35,705 nt of DNA from assembly GCF_006440775.1 (NCBI RefSeq), contig NZ_VFTZ01000037.1, positions 1 through 35,705 of the forward strand, given 5' to 3'. Position numbers and translations under genes: made by a program. Origin of the DNA: Mesorhizobium sp. B2-7-2 (GTDB lineage: Bacteria > Pseudomonadota > Alphaproteobacteria > Rhizobiales > Rhizobiaceae). The notes below the pieces were generated by a model. The model worked only from the letters and a program-made list of their open reading frames with translations, was not told the DNA's origin and did no database searches. Below are positions 24,288 to 31,943 of this stretch, piece after piece. The first letter of the stretch is position 1; every line of letters begins with the position of its first letter.

Positions 24288-25943
24288 ATGGCGGGACTGA
24301 TACGGAGCGTCGCTGCGGCGCTCCTGTTTTTGTCGATGACCAGTTTCGGCTTTGCCGCCAACAAGGTCATCATCATCCTCGATGCATCAGGCTCGATGTG
24401 GGCCCAGATCGACGGCAAGCCGAAGCTGGAGATCGCGCGTGAATCGCTGCGCACGGTGCTTCAGTCGGTTCCCGCCGACGACGAGATCGGCTTCATGGCT
24501 TATGGCCATCGTACCAAAGGCAGTTGCGACGACATCGAGCTGATCGTGCCGCCGCAGGCCGGTTCAGCCAGCGCCATCTCGTCAGCAGCCGACAGCATGA
24601 AATTCCTCGGCAAGACGCCGCTCACGGCCGCCGTCAAGCAGGCGGCGGAAGCGCTCAAATACACCGAGGACAAGGCCACCGTCGTCCTCATCACCGACGG
24701 GCTCGAGACCTGCGGCGGCGATCCTTGCGCGCTCGGCAAGGAGCTGAAGCAAAGCGGCGTCGACTTCACCGCCGACGTCGTCGGTTTCGGCCTGACCGCC
24801 GACGAAGGCAAGCAGATCGCCTGCCTCGCCGAAAACACCGGCGGCAAATACATCCAGGCCTCCGACGAGAAGGCGCTTCAGGAGGCGCTGGTCGAGACCG
24901 TCGCGGCTCCGATTCCGGCGCCGGCTCCCGAACCGGCGCCGGCTCCCGCGCCCGAGCCGGCCAAGCCTGAATTCAATTTCACGCCGAGCGTGGTCATGGC
25001 CGAGGGCGGTGATCCGATTACCGACGGCAATGCCTGGGAGATCTACAAGGCGAAGTCCGACGGCACGCGCGGCGACCAAGTCATGACCGAATATGGCGTG
25101 CTCAAGACCAATCTCGAGCCAGGCGACTACCTTGTCGTCGGCCGCGACGACGAGGCAAGGAGCGAGCAGAAGATCAAGATAGAGGCTGGCAAGACCTACA
25201 GCCCGCTGTTCACGCTGAACGCCGGCACTTTGGTCATCCATCCGCATGCTAGCCAGGGCTCGGAGATCAGCGGCGAAGCGCGTATCGACTTCGCCTATCC
25301 TGGCGGCAGCACCACGCACTATGGCGACGCCAGGGCGACCGTCCCCGCCGGCGAGCAGAAGGTGACGGTGCAGATCGGCGCCGGCACGGCGACGGAGACG
25401 GTCCAGCTTGCCGCCGGGCAGGCCGTCGAGAAGGACATCGTCGTCGGCGTCGGTCATGCCGTGCTCAACGCCTACTACACCGCCGGCGGCGACAAGGCCG
25501 ACAATTCCGGCATCGGCTTCGAGGTCGTCAAGGCGAAGAAGAAGATCGACGGCTCGCGTGAAAGCGTGGAGCATTCCTACGGACCTGACAGCAAGTTCTG
25601 GCTGCCGCCAGACGACTATGTCGCGCTCACGACGCTCGATCTCGCCGTCGTCGAGCAGCCCTTCAGCATCAAGGCCGGCGACAATCAGGACATCAAGGTC
25701 GCGCTCGATGCCGGCGTGCTGGCGATGTCGGCACCCGGCGCCTACTCGATCGAGGTGCTCTCGTCGAAGAAGGACATCGAAGGCAAACGCAAGTCGCTGG
25801 GTCTGACTTACGGTGATAGCTGGCAACAGGCGATCCCCGCCGGCGACTATGTGGTCGTGCGCCACATGTCGGCTGAAGGCCAGGAGAAGGAAATGCCGGT
25901 GACGATCAAGGCCGGTGAGCGCACCGAGATCATTGTGCAGTAG
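24288..25943 (+). CDS. Secreted von Willebrand factor A domain protein with C-terminal repeats
   Basis: A 551-residue protein; ATG 24288 has AGGAG upstream. A signal peptide (about 1-23, ending SFGFA) sends it to the periplasm or beyond. The VWA domain (about 25-200) has an intact MIDAS: D32-S34-S36 in ILDASGSM, Thr in GKTPLTAAV and Asp in LITDGLETCGG. A Pro/Ala linker (about 206-225) is followed by beta-rich repeats, each with a K-x-DG/EG-x-R motif, a Y-G pair, a P-x-G/D-DY-V motif and an I-K-A/EAG turn (WEIYKAKSDGTRGDQ, FEVVKAKKKIDGSRESVEH and IEVLSSKKDIEGKRKSLGL). It may bind a metal-coordinated partner protein at the envelope. The function is not known. Confidence 0.85.
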   Translation: MAGLIRSVAAALLFLSMTSFGFAANKVIIILDASGSMWAQIDGKPKLEIARESLRTVLQSVPADDEIGFMAYGHRTKGSCDDIELIVPPQAGSASAISSAADSMKFLGKTPLTAAVKQAAEALKYTEDKATVVLITDGLETCGGDPCALGKELKQSGVDFTADVVGFGLTADEGKQIACLAENTGGKYIQASDEKALQEALVETVAAPIPAPAPEPAPAPAPEPAKPEFNFTPSVVMAEGGDPITDGNAWEIYKAKSDGTRGDQVMTEYGVLKTNLEPGDYLVVGRDDEARSEQKIKIEAGKTYSPLFTLNAGTLVIHPHASQGSEISGEARIDFAYPGGSTTHYGDARATVPAGEQKVTVQIGAGTATETVQLAAGQAVEKDIVVGVGHAVLNAYYTAGGDKADNSGIGFEVVKAKKKIDGSRESVEHSYGPDSKFWLPPDDYVALTTLDLAVVEQPFSIKAGDNQDIKVALDAGVLAMSAPGAYSIEVLSSKKDIEGKRKSLGLTYGDSWQQAIPAGDYVVVRHMSAEGQEKEMPVTIKAGERTEIIVQ

Positions 25944-25984
25944 TGACCGCAACGGGATCCGACATTCCAGTCCCTATTGCGTGA

Positions 25985-26015
25985 GCATTCCGCGAATATT
26001 GCTGTCGCGGAATGC
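25985..26015. terminator. Perfect 11-bp stem hairpin between convergent genes, candidate bidirectional terminator
   Basis: GCATTCCGCGA (25985-25995), a nine-base loop, then TCGCGGAATGC (26005-26015). It sits between the stop of the VWA gene (+) and the stop of higA (-), the classic place for a shared terminator. No T-run follows on either side, so termination might not be purely intrinsic. Confidence 0.55.
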
Positions 26016-26031
26016 CACTTGGCTGTGCCGG

Positions 26032-26313
26032 TCAGGCAGCGTCCGAGACCCGCACTTCGACGTGAAGCCCTGCCGCGACTGCCATATTGACGAGGGTGTC
26101 GAGGGCGAACAAGTTGATCTTCCCGCGCAGGAGATCGGACACGCGCGGTTGGGTTACGCCAAGCCGGCGCGCGGCCTCGGCCTGCGTCCAGCCCTTTGCT
26201 CGAATATGCCGCTCCAGCGCCATCATGAGCGTGGAGCGGAGCTTCATGTTCTCTGCTTCGGCGGGAGTGTCTTCGATGGCATCCCACACACTTGCAAAAG
26301 TTTCGTTGCTCAT
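26032..26313 (-). CDS. higA: HigA-type XRE-family antitoxin
   Basis: A 93-residue protein starting at ATG 26313 with AAGGAG at good spacing. The helix-turn-helix is clear: HIRAKGWTQAEAARRLGVTQ then PRVSDLLRGKINLFALDTLV, of the HTH_37/XRE antitoxin type. The ATG overlaps the toxin stop (ATGA), so toxin and antitoxin are co-translated with the toxin first, the usual order of HigBA modules. It would neutralise HigB and repress the shared promoter. Confidence 0.92.
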   Translation of the reverse strand: MSNETFASVWDAIEDTPAEAENMKLRSTLMMALERHIRAKGWTQAEAARRLGVTQPRVSDLLRGKINLFALDTLVNMAVAAGLHVEVRVSDAA

Positions 26314-26639
26314 TGGCCTAGCTCCTTGATGAGATCGCCGTAGCGCTTCGCGGCCAAATCCAAATCTGTTTTGCTGGTCTTCTGCGTCTTCTTCTGGAAG
26401 CAATGCAGTACGTAGATCGCGTCGGCAAATTTGGCGGTATAGATGACGCGAAACGCGCCGGTCTCATCCCTAATTCTGATTTCCAATACGCCCTTGCCGA
26501 CCGTTGTCATAGGCTTCCAGTCGGTCGGAAGTTGCTCGTTCTGCACCTTGTCGAGCTGGTAGCCTGCTTCACGCCGCGCCGAGTTTGGAAAGGCGCGCAG
26601 ATCACTGAGGGCGCTGCCCTGGAATTTAAGCATCTTCAC
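26310..26639 (-). CDS. higB: HigB/Gp49-type RelE-superfamily toxin
   Basis: A 109-residue toxin. Its sequence (KFQGSALSDLRAFPNSARRE, GYQLDKVQNEQLPTDWKPM, EIRIRDETGAFRVIYTAKF and VLHCFQKKTQKTSKTDLDLA) is typical of the phage Gp49-like/HigB family, ribosome-dependent mRNA interferases. The GTG at 26639 is chosen over ATG 26633 because relatives as I recall them start with M-K-x-L-K-F. The predicted -10 box ends 7 bp before this GTG, so the message may be leaderless. It overlaps higA by the ATGA junction. The gene looks intact. Confidence 0.9.
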   Translation of the reverse strand: MKMLKFQGSALSDLRAFPNSARREAGYQLDKVQNEQLPTDWKPMTTVGKGVLEIRIRDETGAFRVIYTAKFADAIYVLHCFQKKTQKTSKTDLDLAAKRYGDLIKELGQ

Positions 26640-26646
26640 GCCGGCA

Positions 26647-26676
26647 ACTATACAGAATTTTGTATAGTCAGCGCAA
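26647..26676 (-). promoter_or_regulatory. higBA promoter with overlapping operator
   Basis: The inverted repeat ACTATACA (26647-26654) and TGTATAGT (26661-26668) is perfect, with a 6-bp spacer. Read on the minus strand, TTGCGC (26676-26671), an 18-bp spacer and TATAGT (26652-26647) make a plausible sigma-70-type promoter. The right half of the operator is the -10 box, so HigA binding would block RNA polymerase. Confidence 0.6.
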
Positions 26677-26701
26677 GTTGCTTTTCACACGGACCGAGAG
26701 A

Positions 26702-28525
26702 TCAGGCATTTCCAAACGCGGCGGCGCCATGATCGGCCCGCCCGACCAGTAGCCGGAAGCCCGCGAACAGCTCGCGCCCGAAGCCGAACTCATTGCCGAT
26801 GAGGTCGGCTTCCGCCGTGCGGCGCAGCGCGAACTCCGTTCCCGGCACCAGCACCTCCAGCGTGCCGGCATCGGCGTCTAGCCGAATGACGTCGCCGTCA
26901 TGGATCCTGGCGATCGGCCCGTCCTCGACCGCTTCCGGCGTCACATGGATCGCTGCCGGCACCTTGCCGGAGGCGCCCGACATGCGCCCGTCGGTCACCA
27001 ACGCGACACGCTGGCCGCGATCCTGCAGTATGCCGAGCACCGTGGTCAGCTTGTGCAGTTCCGGCATGCCATTGGCCTTCGGCCCCTGGAAGCGGATCAC
27101 AGCGACGAAGTCGCCGCTAAGCTGGCCGGCCTTGAAGGCGTCGTTGAGGCCCTGCTGGCTGTCGAACACCTTGGCCGGCGCCTCGATGACGCGCCGTTCG
27201 GGCTTGACCGCAGAGGTCTTGATCACGGCATGGCCGAGATTGCCCGCAAGCACCTTTAGTCCGCCGGTCGGTTGGAACGCCTTCTTGAACGGCGCCAACA
27301 CCTTCTCGTCGCCGCTGTTGAGCGGCGCCACTTCGCGCAGCACGCTGCCGTCATCGCCAAGCCTCGCCTCGACCGCGTAGGGCCGCAGGCCTTCGCCCCA
27401 CACCGTCTGCACATCCTCGTGCAACAGGCCTTCGTCGAGCAACTCGCGGATCAGGAAGCCGAGCCCGCCGGCGGCATGGAAATGGTTCACGTCGGCAAGC
27501 CCGTTCGGATAGACACGCGCCAACAGCGGCACGGCCTCCGACAGGTCGGAAATGTCCTGCCAGGTCAGCGCGATGCCTGCGGCGGCGGCCATCGCGATCA
27601 GATGGATCGTGTGGTTGGTCGAGCCGCCGGTGGCGTGCAGGCCGACGACCCCGTTGACGACCGAGCGCTCGTCGATCATGCGCCCGACCGGCGTATAGGC
27701 ATTGCCGAGCGCGGTGATCGCCAGCGCGCGCTTTGCCGCTTCCCTGGTCAGCGCGTCGCGCAGCGGCGTGCCCGGATTGACGAAGGAGGCGCCGGGCGTG
27801 TGCAGGCCCATGATCTCCATCAGCATCTGGTTCGAATTGGCGGTGCCGTAGAAGGTGCAGGTGCCCGGCCCGTGATAGGATTTGGACTCCGCTTCCAGCA
27901 GTTCGGCGCGGCCGACTTTGCCTTCGGCATAAAGCTGGCGGATCTTGGCCTTCTCGTCATTCGCGAGACCGGTCGTCATCGGCCCGGCCGGAACGAAGAC
28001 GGCCGGCAGATGCCCGAAGGTGAGCGCTGCAATCACCAGCCCGGGCACGATCTTGTCGCAGACGCCGAGGAAGACGGCCGCGTCGAACATGTTGTGCGAC
28101 AGGCCGATCGCCGCCGCCATCGCGATCACGTCGCGTGAGAACAGCGACAGCTCCATGCCGGGCTGGCCTTGGGTGACGCCGTCGCACATCGCCGGCACGC
28201 CGCCGGCAACCTGGGCGATGCCGCCTGCCTCGTGCGCGGCTTCCTTGATCAGTGCCGGGAACGTCTCGAAGGGCTGATGCGCCGACAGCATGTCATTGTA
28301 GGAGGTGATGATGCCGAGGTTCGGCACGCGGTCGCCGCCGAGCGCGATCTTTTCGGACGGGCTGCACACGGCAAAGCCGTGCGCGAGGTTGCCGCAGCCC
28401 AGCACCGCGCGGTTTGCGGTACGGCTGGAAGCCTCCGAGATGCGGCCGAGATAGGCTTCGCGGCCAGCTTTCGAACGTTGGCGGATGCGTTCCGTGATGG
28501 TTTCGATATCGCGTCTGGCTGTCAT
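26702..28525 (-). CDS. edd: Phosphogluconate dehydratase
   Basis: A 607-residue enzyme of the Entner-Doudoroff pathway, dehydrating 6-phosphogluconate to 2-keto-3-deoxy-6-phosphogluconate. It is full length for the IlvD/Edd family. Motifs: LGCGNLAHGFA and GGVPAMCDGVTQGQPGMELS near the N-terminus with Fe-S cluster cysteines, AVFLGVCDKIVPGLVIAAL with the next Cys, GTCTFYGTANSNQMLME, and VALVTDGRMSGASGKVPAAI near the C-terminus. The start at 28525 has GGAAAGGACGG upstream. It is the last gene of the zwf-pgl-edd operon, 62 bp after pgl. The aldolase eda is not in the window. Confidence 0.96.
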   Translation of the reverse strand: MTARRDIETITERIRQRSKAGREAYLGRISEASSRTANRAVLGCGNLAHGFAVCSPSEKIALGGDRVPNLGIITSYNDMLSAHQPFETFPALIKEAAHEAGGIAQVAGGVPAMCDGVTQGQPGMELSLFSRDVIAMAAAIGLSHNMFDAAVFLGVCDKIVPGLVIAALTFGHLPAVFVPAGPMTTGLANDEKAKIRQLYAEGKVGRAELLEAESKSYHGPGTCTFYGTANSNQMLMEIMGLHTPGASFVNPGTPLRDALTREAAKRALAITALGNAYTPVGRMIDERSVVNGVVGLHATGGSTNHTIHLIAMAAAAGIALTWQDISDLSEAVPLLARVYPNGLADVNHFHAAGGLGFLIRELLDEGLLHEDVQTVWGEGLRPYAVEARLGDDGSVLREVAPLNSGDEKVLAPFKKAFQPTGGLKVLAGNLGHAVIKTSAVKPERRVIEAPAKVFDSQQGLNDAFKAGQLSGDFVAVIRFQGPKANGMPELHKLTTVLGILQDRGQRVALVTDGRMSGASGKVPAAIHVTPEAVEDGPIARIHDGDVIRLDADAGTLEVLVPGTEFALRRTAEADLIGNEFGFGRELFAGFRLLVGRADHGAAAFGNA

Positions 28526-28587
28526 GGTCCGTCCTTTCCGAGCCCGGCAACGTCCTCCCTCTGCCGCCGGGCTGTCCTCATCTGAAA

Positions 28588-29304
28588 TCAGGGTGCCCAG
28601 AACACCTCTATCGGTCTAGGCGCCGCCTCGATCACTCTGCGGATCGGCTTCTTCGCGCCAGGACCCATCGCGCCGTTGAATGCGGCGCGCTTGTCCTCGC
28701 CTTCGATATGGAGCGCGACGAAGCCGGCGGCCACAATGCGTGCCATCGACAGAGTGAGCCGCGGCTCGCCGCCGCTTGCCGCATGCACCGGCAGCACGAT
28801 CCGCTGCGAGGCTAGGTCGAGCAATTCCTCGAGATTGCCGGCATCCGGGAAGAACGACGCGGTATGGCCGTCGCCGCCCATGCCGAGGACCACCACGTCG
28901 AGCGGCCAAGGCAGCGCCCGCAGCGCTTCGCTGTCCATCGCTGCTGCATCCTCGATGCTCGCCGCCTCATGGTAGAGCGGCACGAAGCGCGCCGTCGCGG
29001 CCTTGTTCTGGAGCAGGTTCGCCGCCACCAGCCCGGCATTCGAGCGCGGCGAGGAGGGCGGCACGAAGCGCTCGTCGACCAGCGTCACGGTGACCTTGTC
29101 CCAGGCGATCGGCGTGGCCGACAGCACGGCGAACAATTTCGCCGGCGTGGTGCCGCCGGACACCGCGAGCAGCGCCGTGCCGCGTTCCGCGATGGCGCTG
29201 CCCAGCCGGTCGGCAATCTCGCCGGCCAGCGCCGTCGCCAGGTCCTGGCGGTCGGCAAAGCCGTTCCAGCCGTAGCGGGCTTGGCTCAATTGCTCTCGTG
29301 CCAT
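28588..29304 (-). CDS. pgl: 6-phosphogluconolactonase
   Basis: A 238-residue DevB-type enzyme that hydrolyses 6-phosphogluconolactone to 6-phosphogluconate. It has the family motifs LLAVSGGTTPAKLFAVLS, VTLVDERFVPPSSPRSNAGL and VLGMGGDGHTASFFPDA, and a C-terminal SGGEPRLTLSMARIV. The ATG at 29304 overlaps the end of zwf by 19 bp, which couples the two enzymes acting in sequence. Confidence 0.95.
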   Translation of the reverse strand: MAREQLSQARYGWNGFADRQDLATALAGEIADRLGSAIAERGTALLAVSGGTTPAKLFAVLSATPIAWDKVTVTLVDERFVPPSSPRSNAGLVAANLLQNKAATARFVPLYHEAASIEDAAAMDSEALRALPWPLDVVVLGMGGDGHTASFFPDAGNLEELLDLASQRIVLPVHAASGGEPRLTLSMARIVAAGFVALHIEGEDKRAAFNGAMGPGAKKPIRRVIEAAPRPIEVFWAP

Positions 29305-30755
29305 GTCCGTCCGTCACGTTCGATGAGCGCGATCGAGGCCGATGGCCCCCAGGTTCCGGCGGTATAGCCCTGAGCTTCCTGCCGGGCGCTTTCCCAGGCG
29401 TTCTGGATCGGGTCGATCCATTTCCATGCCGCCTCGACTTCGTCGCGGCGCATGAACAGCGTCTGGTTGCCGCGCACCACATCCATGATCAGCCGCTCAT
29501 AAGCGTCCGGCGCACGGCCTTGGAAGGACTGCGCGAAGCTCATGTCGAGCGAGATCTGCCGCAGCCGCATGCCGCCCGGCCCCGGATCCTTGATCATGAT
29601 GAACTGCTTGACGCCTTCGTCGGGCTGTAGTCGGATCACCAGCTGATTGGCGAAGATCGGCCCGGCACCTTCATCGAAGATCGAGAAGGGGATTGGCTTG
29701 AACTCGATGACGATCTCGGAAACCCGGCTCGCCAGTCTTTTGCCGGTTCTGAGATAGAACGGAACGCCGGCCCAGCGCCAGTTGCCGATCTCGGCCCTTA
29801 TGGCGACGAAGGTCTCGGTGGCGCTGTCCTTGCCGAGCTCCTCGACATAGCCCTTGACCGGCCCGCCGGCCGAGGCACCGGCGCGATACTGGCCGCGCAC
29901 GGTGTGCTTCGGCGCCTCGTTGCCGTTGATGCGCTTCAGTGCCCTCAGCACCTTCAGTTTCTCGTCGCGCACCGCGTCGGCGTCCATCGAGGACGGCGTT
30001 TCCATGGCCACCAGACAGAGCAGCTGCAGGATGTGGTTCTGCACCATATCGCGCAACGCGCCTGCCTTGTCGTAGTAGGTGACGCGATCCTCGAGGCCAA
30101 CGGTCTCGGCGACCGTGATCTGAACATGGTCGATCTGGGCGGAGTTCCACAACGGCTCGTAGAGCGCATTGGCAAAGCGCAGCGCCATCAGGTTCTGCAC
30201 CGTTTCCTTGCCCAGATAGTGGTCGATGCGGAAGATCTGGCCTTCGTGGAAATCGTCACCGACAGCGTCGTTGAGCGCCCGCGCCGAGGTGAGGTCGCGG
30301 CCGATCGGCTTCTCCAGCACGATGCGCGAGTTCGGCGTGATCAGCTTGTGCTCTTTGAGCTGGTGCGAAATGTCGCCGAACAGCGCCGGCGCTACCGCAA
30401 GGTAGAAGGCGCGGATGCGGTCGCTGTCGCCGATTGCCTTCTTCAACTTATCGAAGCCGGCGCCAGTCGTTGCGTCCGCCGACACGTAGGAGAGCCTTGC
30501 CAGGAATATCTCCAACTCCTTCGGATCGATATCGGCAGGCTTTACATGATCTGATATCGCCTTCTTGGCGAAGGCTTGGAATTCGGCATCGGTCATTTTT
30601 GCGCGCGAGGTGCCGATGATGCGCGTCGGCTCGGAGAACTGGTGGCCGCACTGGCGATAGTAGAGCGATGGCAGGAGCTTGCGTTCCGACAGGTCGCCGG
30701 TGCCGCCGAAGATGATGAAGTCGAATGGGTCGACAGGGATGATCTGGCTGGTCAT
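29286..30755 (-). CDS. zwf: Glucose-6-phosphate 1-dehydrogenase
   Basis: A 489-residue enzyme oxidising glucose 6-phosphate to 6-phosphogluconolactone with NAD(P). The nucleotide motif FIIFGGTGDLSERKLLPSLY is at the N-terminus and the active-site signature FRIDHYLGKETVQN at about residues 175-188, with YLRTGKRLA downstream. The frame is open far upstream, but the protein of normal family length starts at ATG 30755. It is the first gene of zwf-pgl-edd, which together turn glucose 6-phosphate into KDPG; sugar-dependent control is expected but no regulator is encoded next to it. Confidence 0.96.
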   Translation of the reverse strand: MTSQIIPVDPFDFIIFGGTGDLSERKLLPSLYYRQCGHQFSEPTRIIGTSRAKMTDAEFQAFAKKAISDHVKPADIDPKELEIFLARLSYVSADATTGAGFDKLKKAIGDSDRIRAFYLAVAPALFGDISHQLKEHKLITPNSRIVLEKPIGRDLTSARALNDAVGDDFHEGQIFRIDHYLGKETVQNLMALRFANALYEPLWNSAQIDHVQITVAETVGLEDRVTYYDKAGALRDMVQNHILQLLCLVAMETPSSMDADAVRDEKLKVLRALKRINGNEAPKHTVRGQYRAGASAGGPVKGYVEELGKDSATETFVAIRAEIGNWRWAGVPFYLRTGKRLASRVSEIVIEFKPIPFSIFDEGAGPIFANQLVIRLQPDEGVKQFIMIKDPGPGGMRLRQISLDMSFAQSFQGRAPDAYERLIMDVVRGNQTLFMRRDEVEAAWKWIDPIQNAWESARQEAQGYTAGTWGPSASIALIERDGRTWHESN

Positions 30756-31061
30756 GGTCAGTCCGATTTGATGCCGGGCGCCGGCAGCGTGGTTGGTATA
30801 TTCTAATCGATTTAAATTTTCCAGTGCCATGGTGTCACATGCGAGGACCAATGGCTTGCACTTGCATCGGTCCGCACGTTTCCCGACACTCACGCTGCCG
30901 GCAGGCCTGTCGGGCAAGCCATGGCTTCCGGAAGCGTTCGCGGCTGCAGCATAGAACGCGAATGTGACGAAAGCTAAGGGAGATGTAGCCTGGCGCGCGA
31001 CGGGCCGGACGGCAGATGGAAAAGTCACGTCAAGCTGCGGAATCCAAAGAGCGGGAAAACC
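30756..31061. other. 306-bp divergent intergenic region zwf/SDR
   Basis: No gene is seen. It contains the likely zwf operon promoter in an AT-rich patch around 30795-30820 and, at 31048-31056, the GAGCGGGAA ribosome binding site of the SDR gene. The rest has no recognisable structure. Confidence 0.5.
30801..30816. promoter_or_regulatory. AATCGATT-centred dyad upstream of zwf, candidate operator
   Basis: TTCTAATCGATTTAAA has a perfect 8-bp core (30805-30812) and matching TT/AA ends. This shape is seen in operators of LacI-family sugar regulators. It lies about 50 bp ahead of the zwf start, a sensible place for control of the Entner-Doudoroff operon. Confidence 0.35.
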
Positions 31062-31808
31062 ATGCGTCTGGAAAACAAAGTCGCCGTCATCACCGGCGCA
31101 GCGTCGGGCTTCGGCGAAGGCATGGCCAAGCGCTTTGCCGAAGAGGGCGCGCGCGTGGTCGTCGCCGACCTCAACGCCAGGGGCGCCCAACGGGTGGCCG
31201 AAGAGATCGGCGCGCGCGCCATCTGGACCCAGACCGACGTTTCCCTGCGCTCCGAATTCGACGAGATGATCTATGCCGCCAAGAGCGCCTTCGGTCGCAT
31301 CGACATCATGGTCAACAATGCGGGCTTCACCCATCGCAACGGCGATATGCTCGGCGTCGATGAGGAAACCTTCGACCTGATAACCGCCGTCAATATGAAG
31401 GCGATCTACCACGCGGCGCTTGCCGTCGTGCCGATCATGGACCGCCAGGGCGGCGGCGTCATCCTGACCACTGCCTCCACGGCGGGGCTTCGGCCGCGGC
31501 CGGGCCTGACCTGGTACAACGCCTCCAAGGGCTGGGCGATCACCGCCACCAAGTCGATGGCCGTCGAGTTGGCGCCGAAGAACATCCGCGTCAATTGCCT
31601 CTGCCCGGTCGCCGGCGAGACCGGCATGCTGGAGAAGTTCATGGGCGCCGACACGCCTGAGATCCGCGAAAGATTCCGCGCCTCGATACCGCTCGGACGG
31701 CTCTCGACACCGCTCGACATCGCCAACGCAGCACTGTGGCTCGCCTCGGATGAAGCCGCCTTCATCACCGGCGTGGCGCTGGAGGTCGACGGCGGCCGGT
31801 GCATCTGA
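31062..31808 (+). CDS. SDR-family NAD(P)-dependent oxidoreductase
   Basis: A 248-residue classical short-chain dehydrogenase. The cofactor motif is TGAASGFGEG (11-20), with NNAG at 85-88, N111, and the catalytic S139, Y152 and K156 (WYNASKG). D36 after the second strand (VVVADLN) suggests NAD preference. The C-terminal region (SDEAAFITGVALEVDGGRCI) is typical. The overall pattern resembles 3-ketoacyl-ACP reductase/glucose-dehydrogenase-like SDRs, but the substrate cannot be told from sequence. It is divergent from zwf; a link to sugar metabolism is only suggested by location. Confidence 0.92.
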   Translation: MRLENKVAVITGAASGFGEGMAKRFAEEGARVVVADLNARGAQRVAEEIGARAIWTQTDVSLRSEFDEMIYAAKSAFGRIDIMVNNAGFTHRNGDMLGVDEETFDLITAVNMKAIYHAALAVVPIMDRQGGGVILTTASTAGLRPRPGLTWYNASKGWAITATKSMAVELAPKNIRVNCLCPVAGETGMLEKFMGADTPEIRERFRASIPLGRLSTPLDIANAALWLASDEAAFITGVALEVDGGRCI

Positions 31809-31814
31809 GTCGCT

Positions 31815-31845
31815 CCAGGAAGCACATCGCGGTTTCCGCTCCTGG
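31815..31845 (+). terminator. Possible hairpin downstream of SDR gene
   Basis: CCAGGAAGC and GCTCCTGG can pair with one bulged base just after the SDR stop codon. There is no clear T-run, so this is a weak candidate. Confidence 0.2.
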
Positions 31846-31943
31846 TTGCGGTGAACGAATGGATTGGCGCCGTCCGGCCGAGCTCCAGTTTGACTTGATG
31901 GTCCCCCGAAAGGATAACGGGTCGGGTTAAGGGAAACTGGCGG

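Noticed and set aside
24582..25952. 456-codon minus-strand frame antisense to the VWA gene
   Set aside because: Shadow of a gene with signal peptide, MIDAS motif and ribosome binding site.
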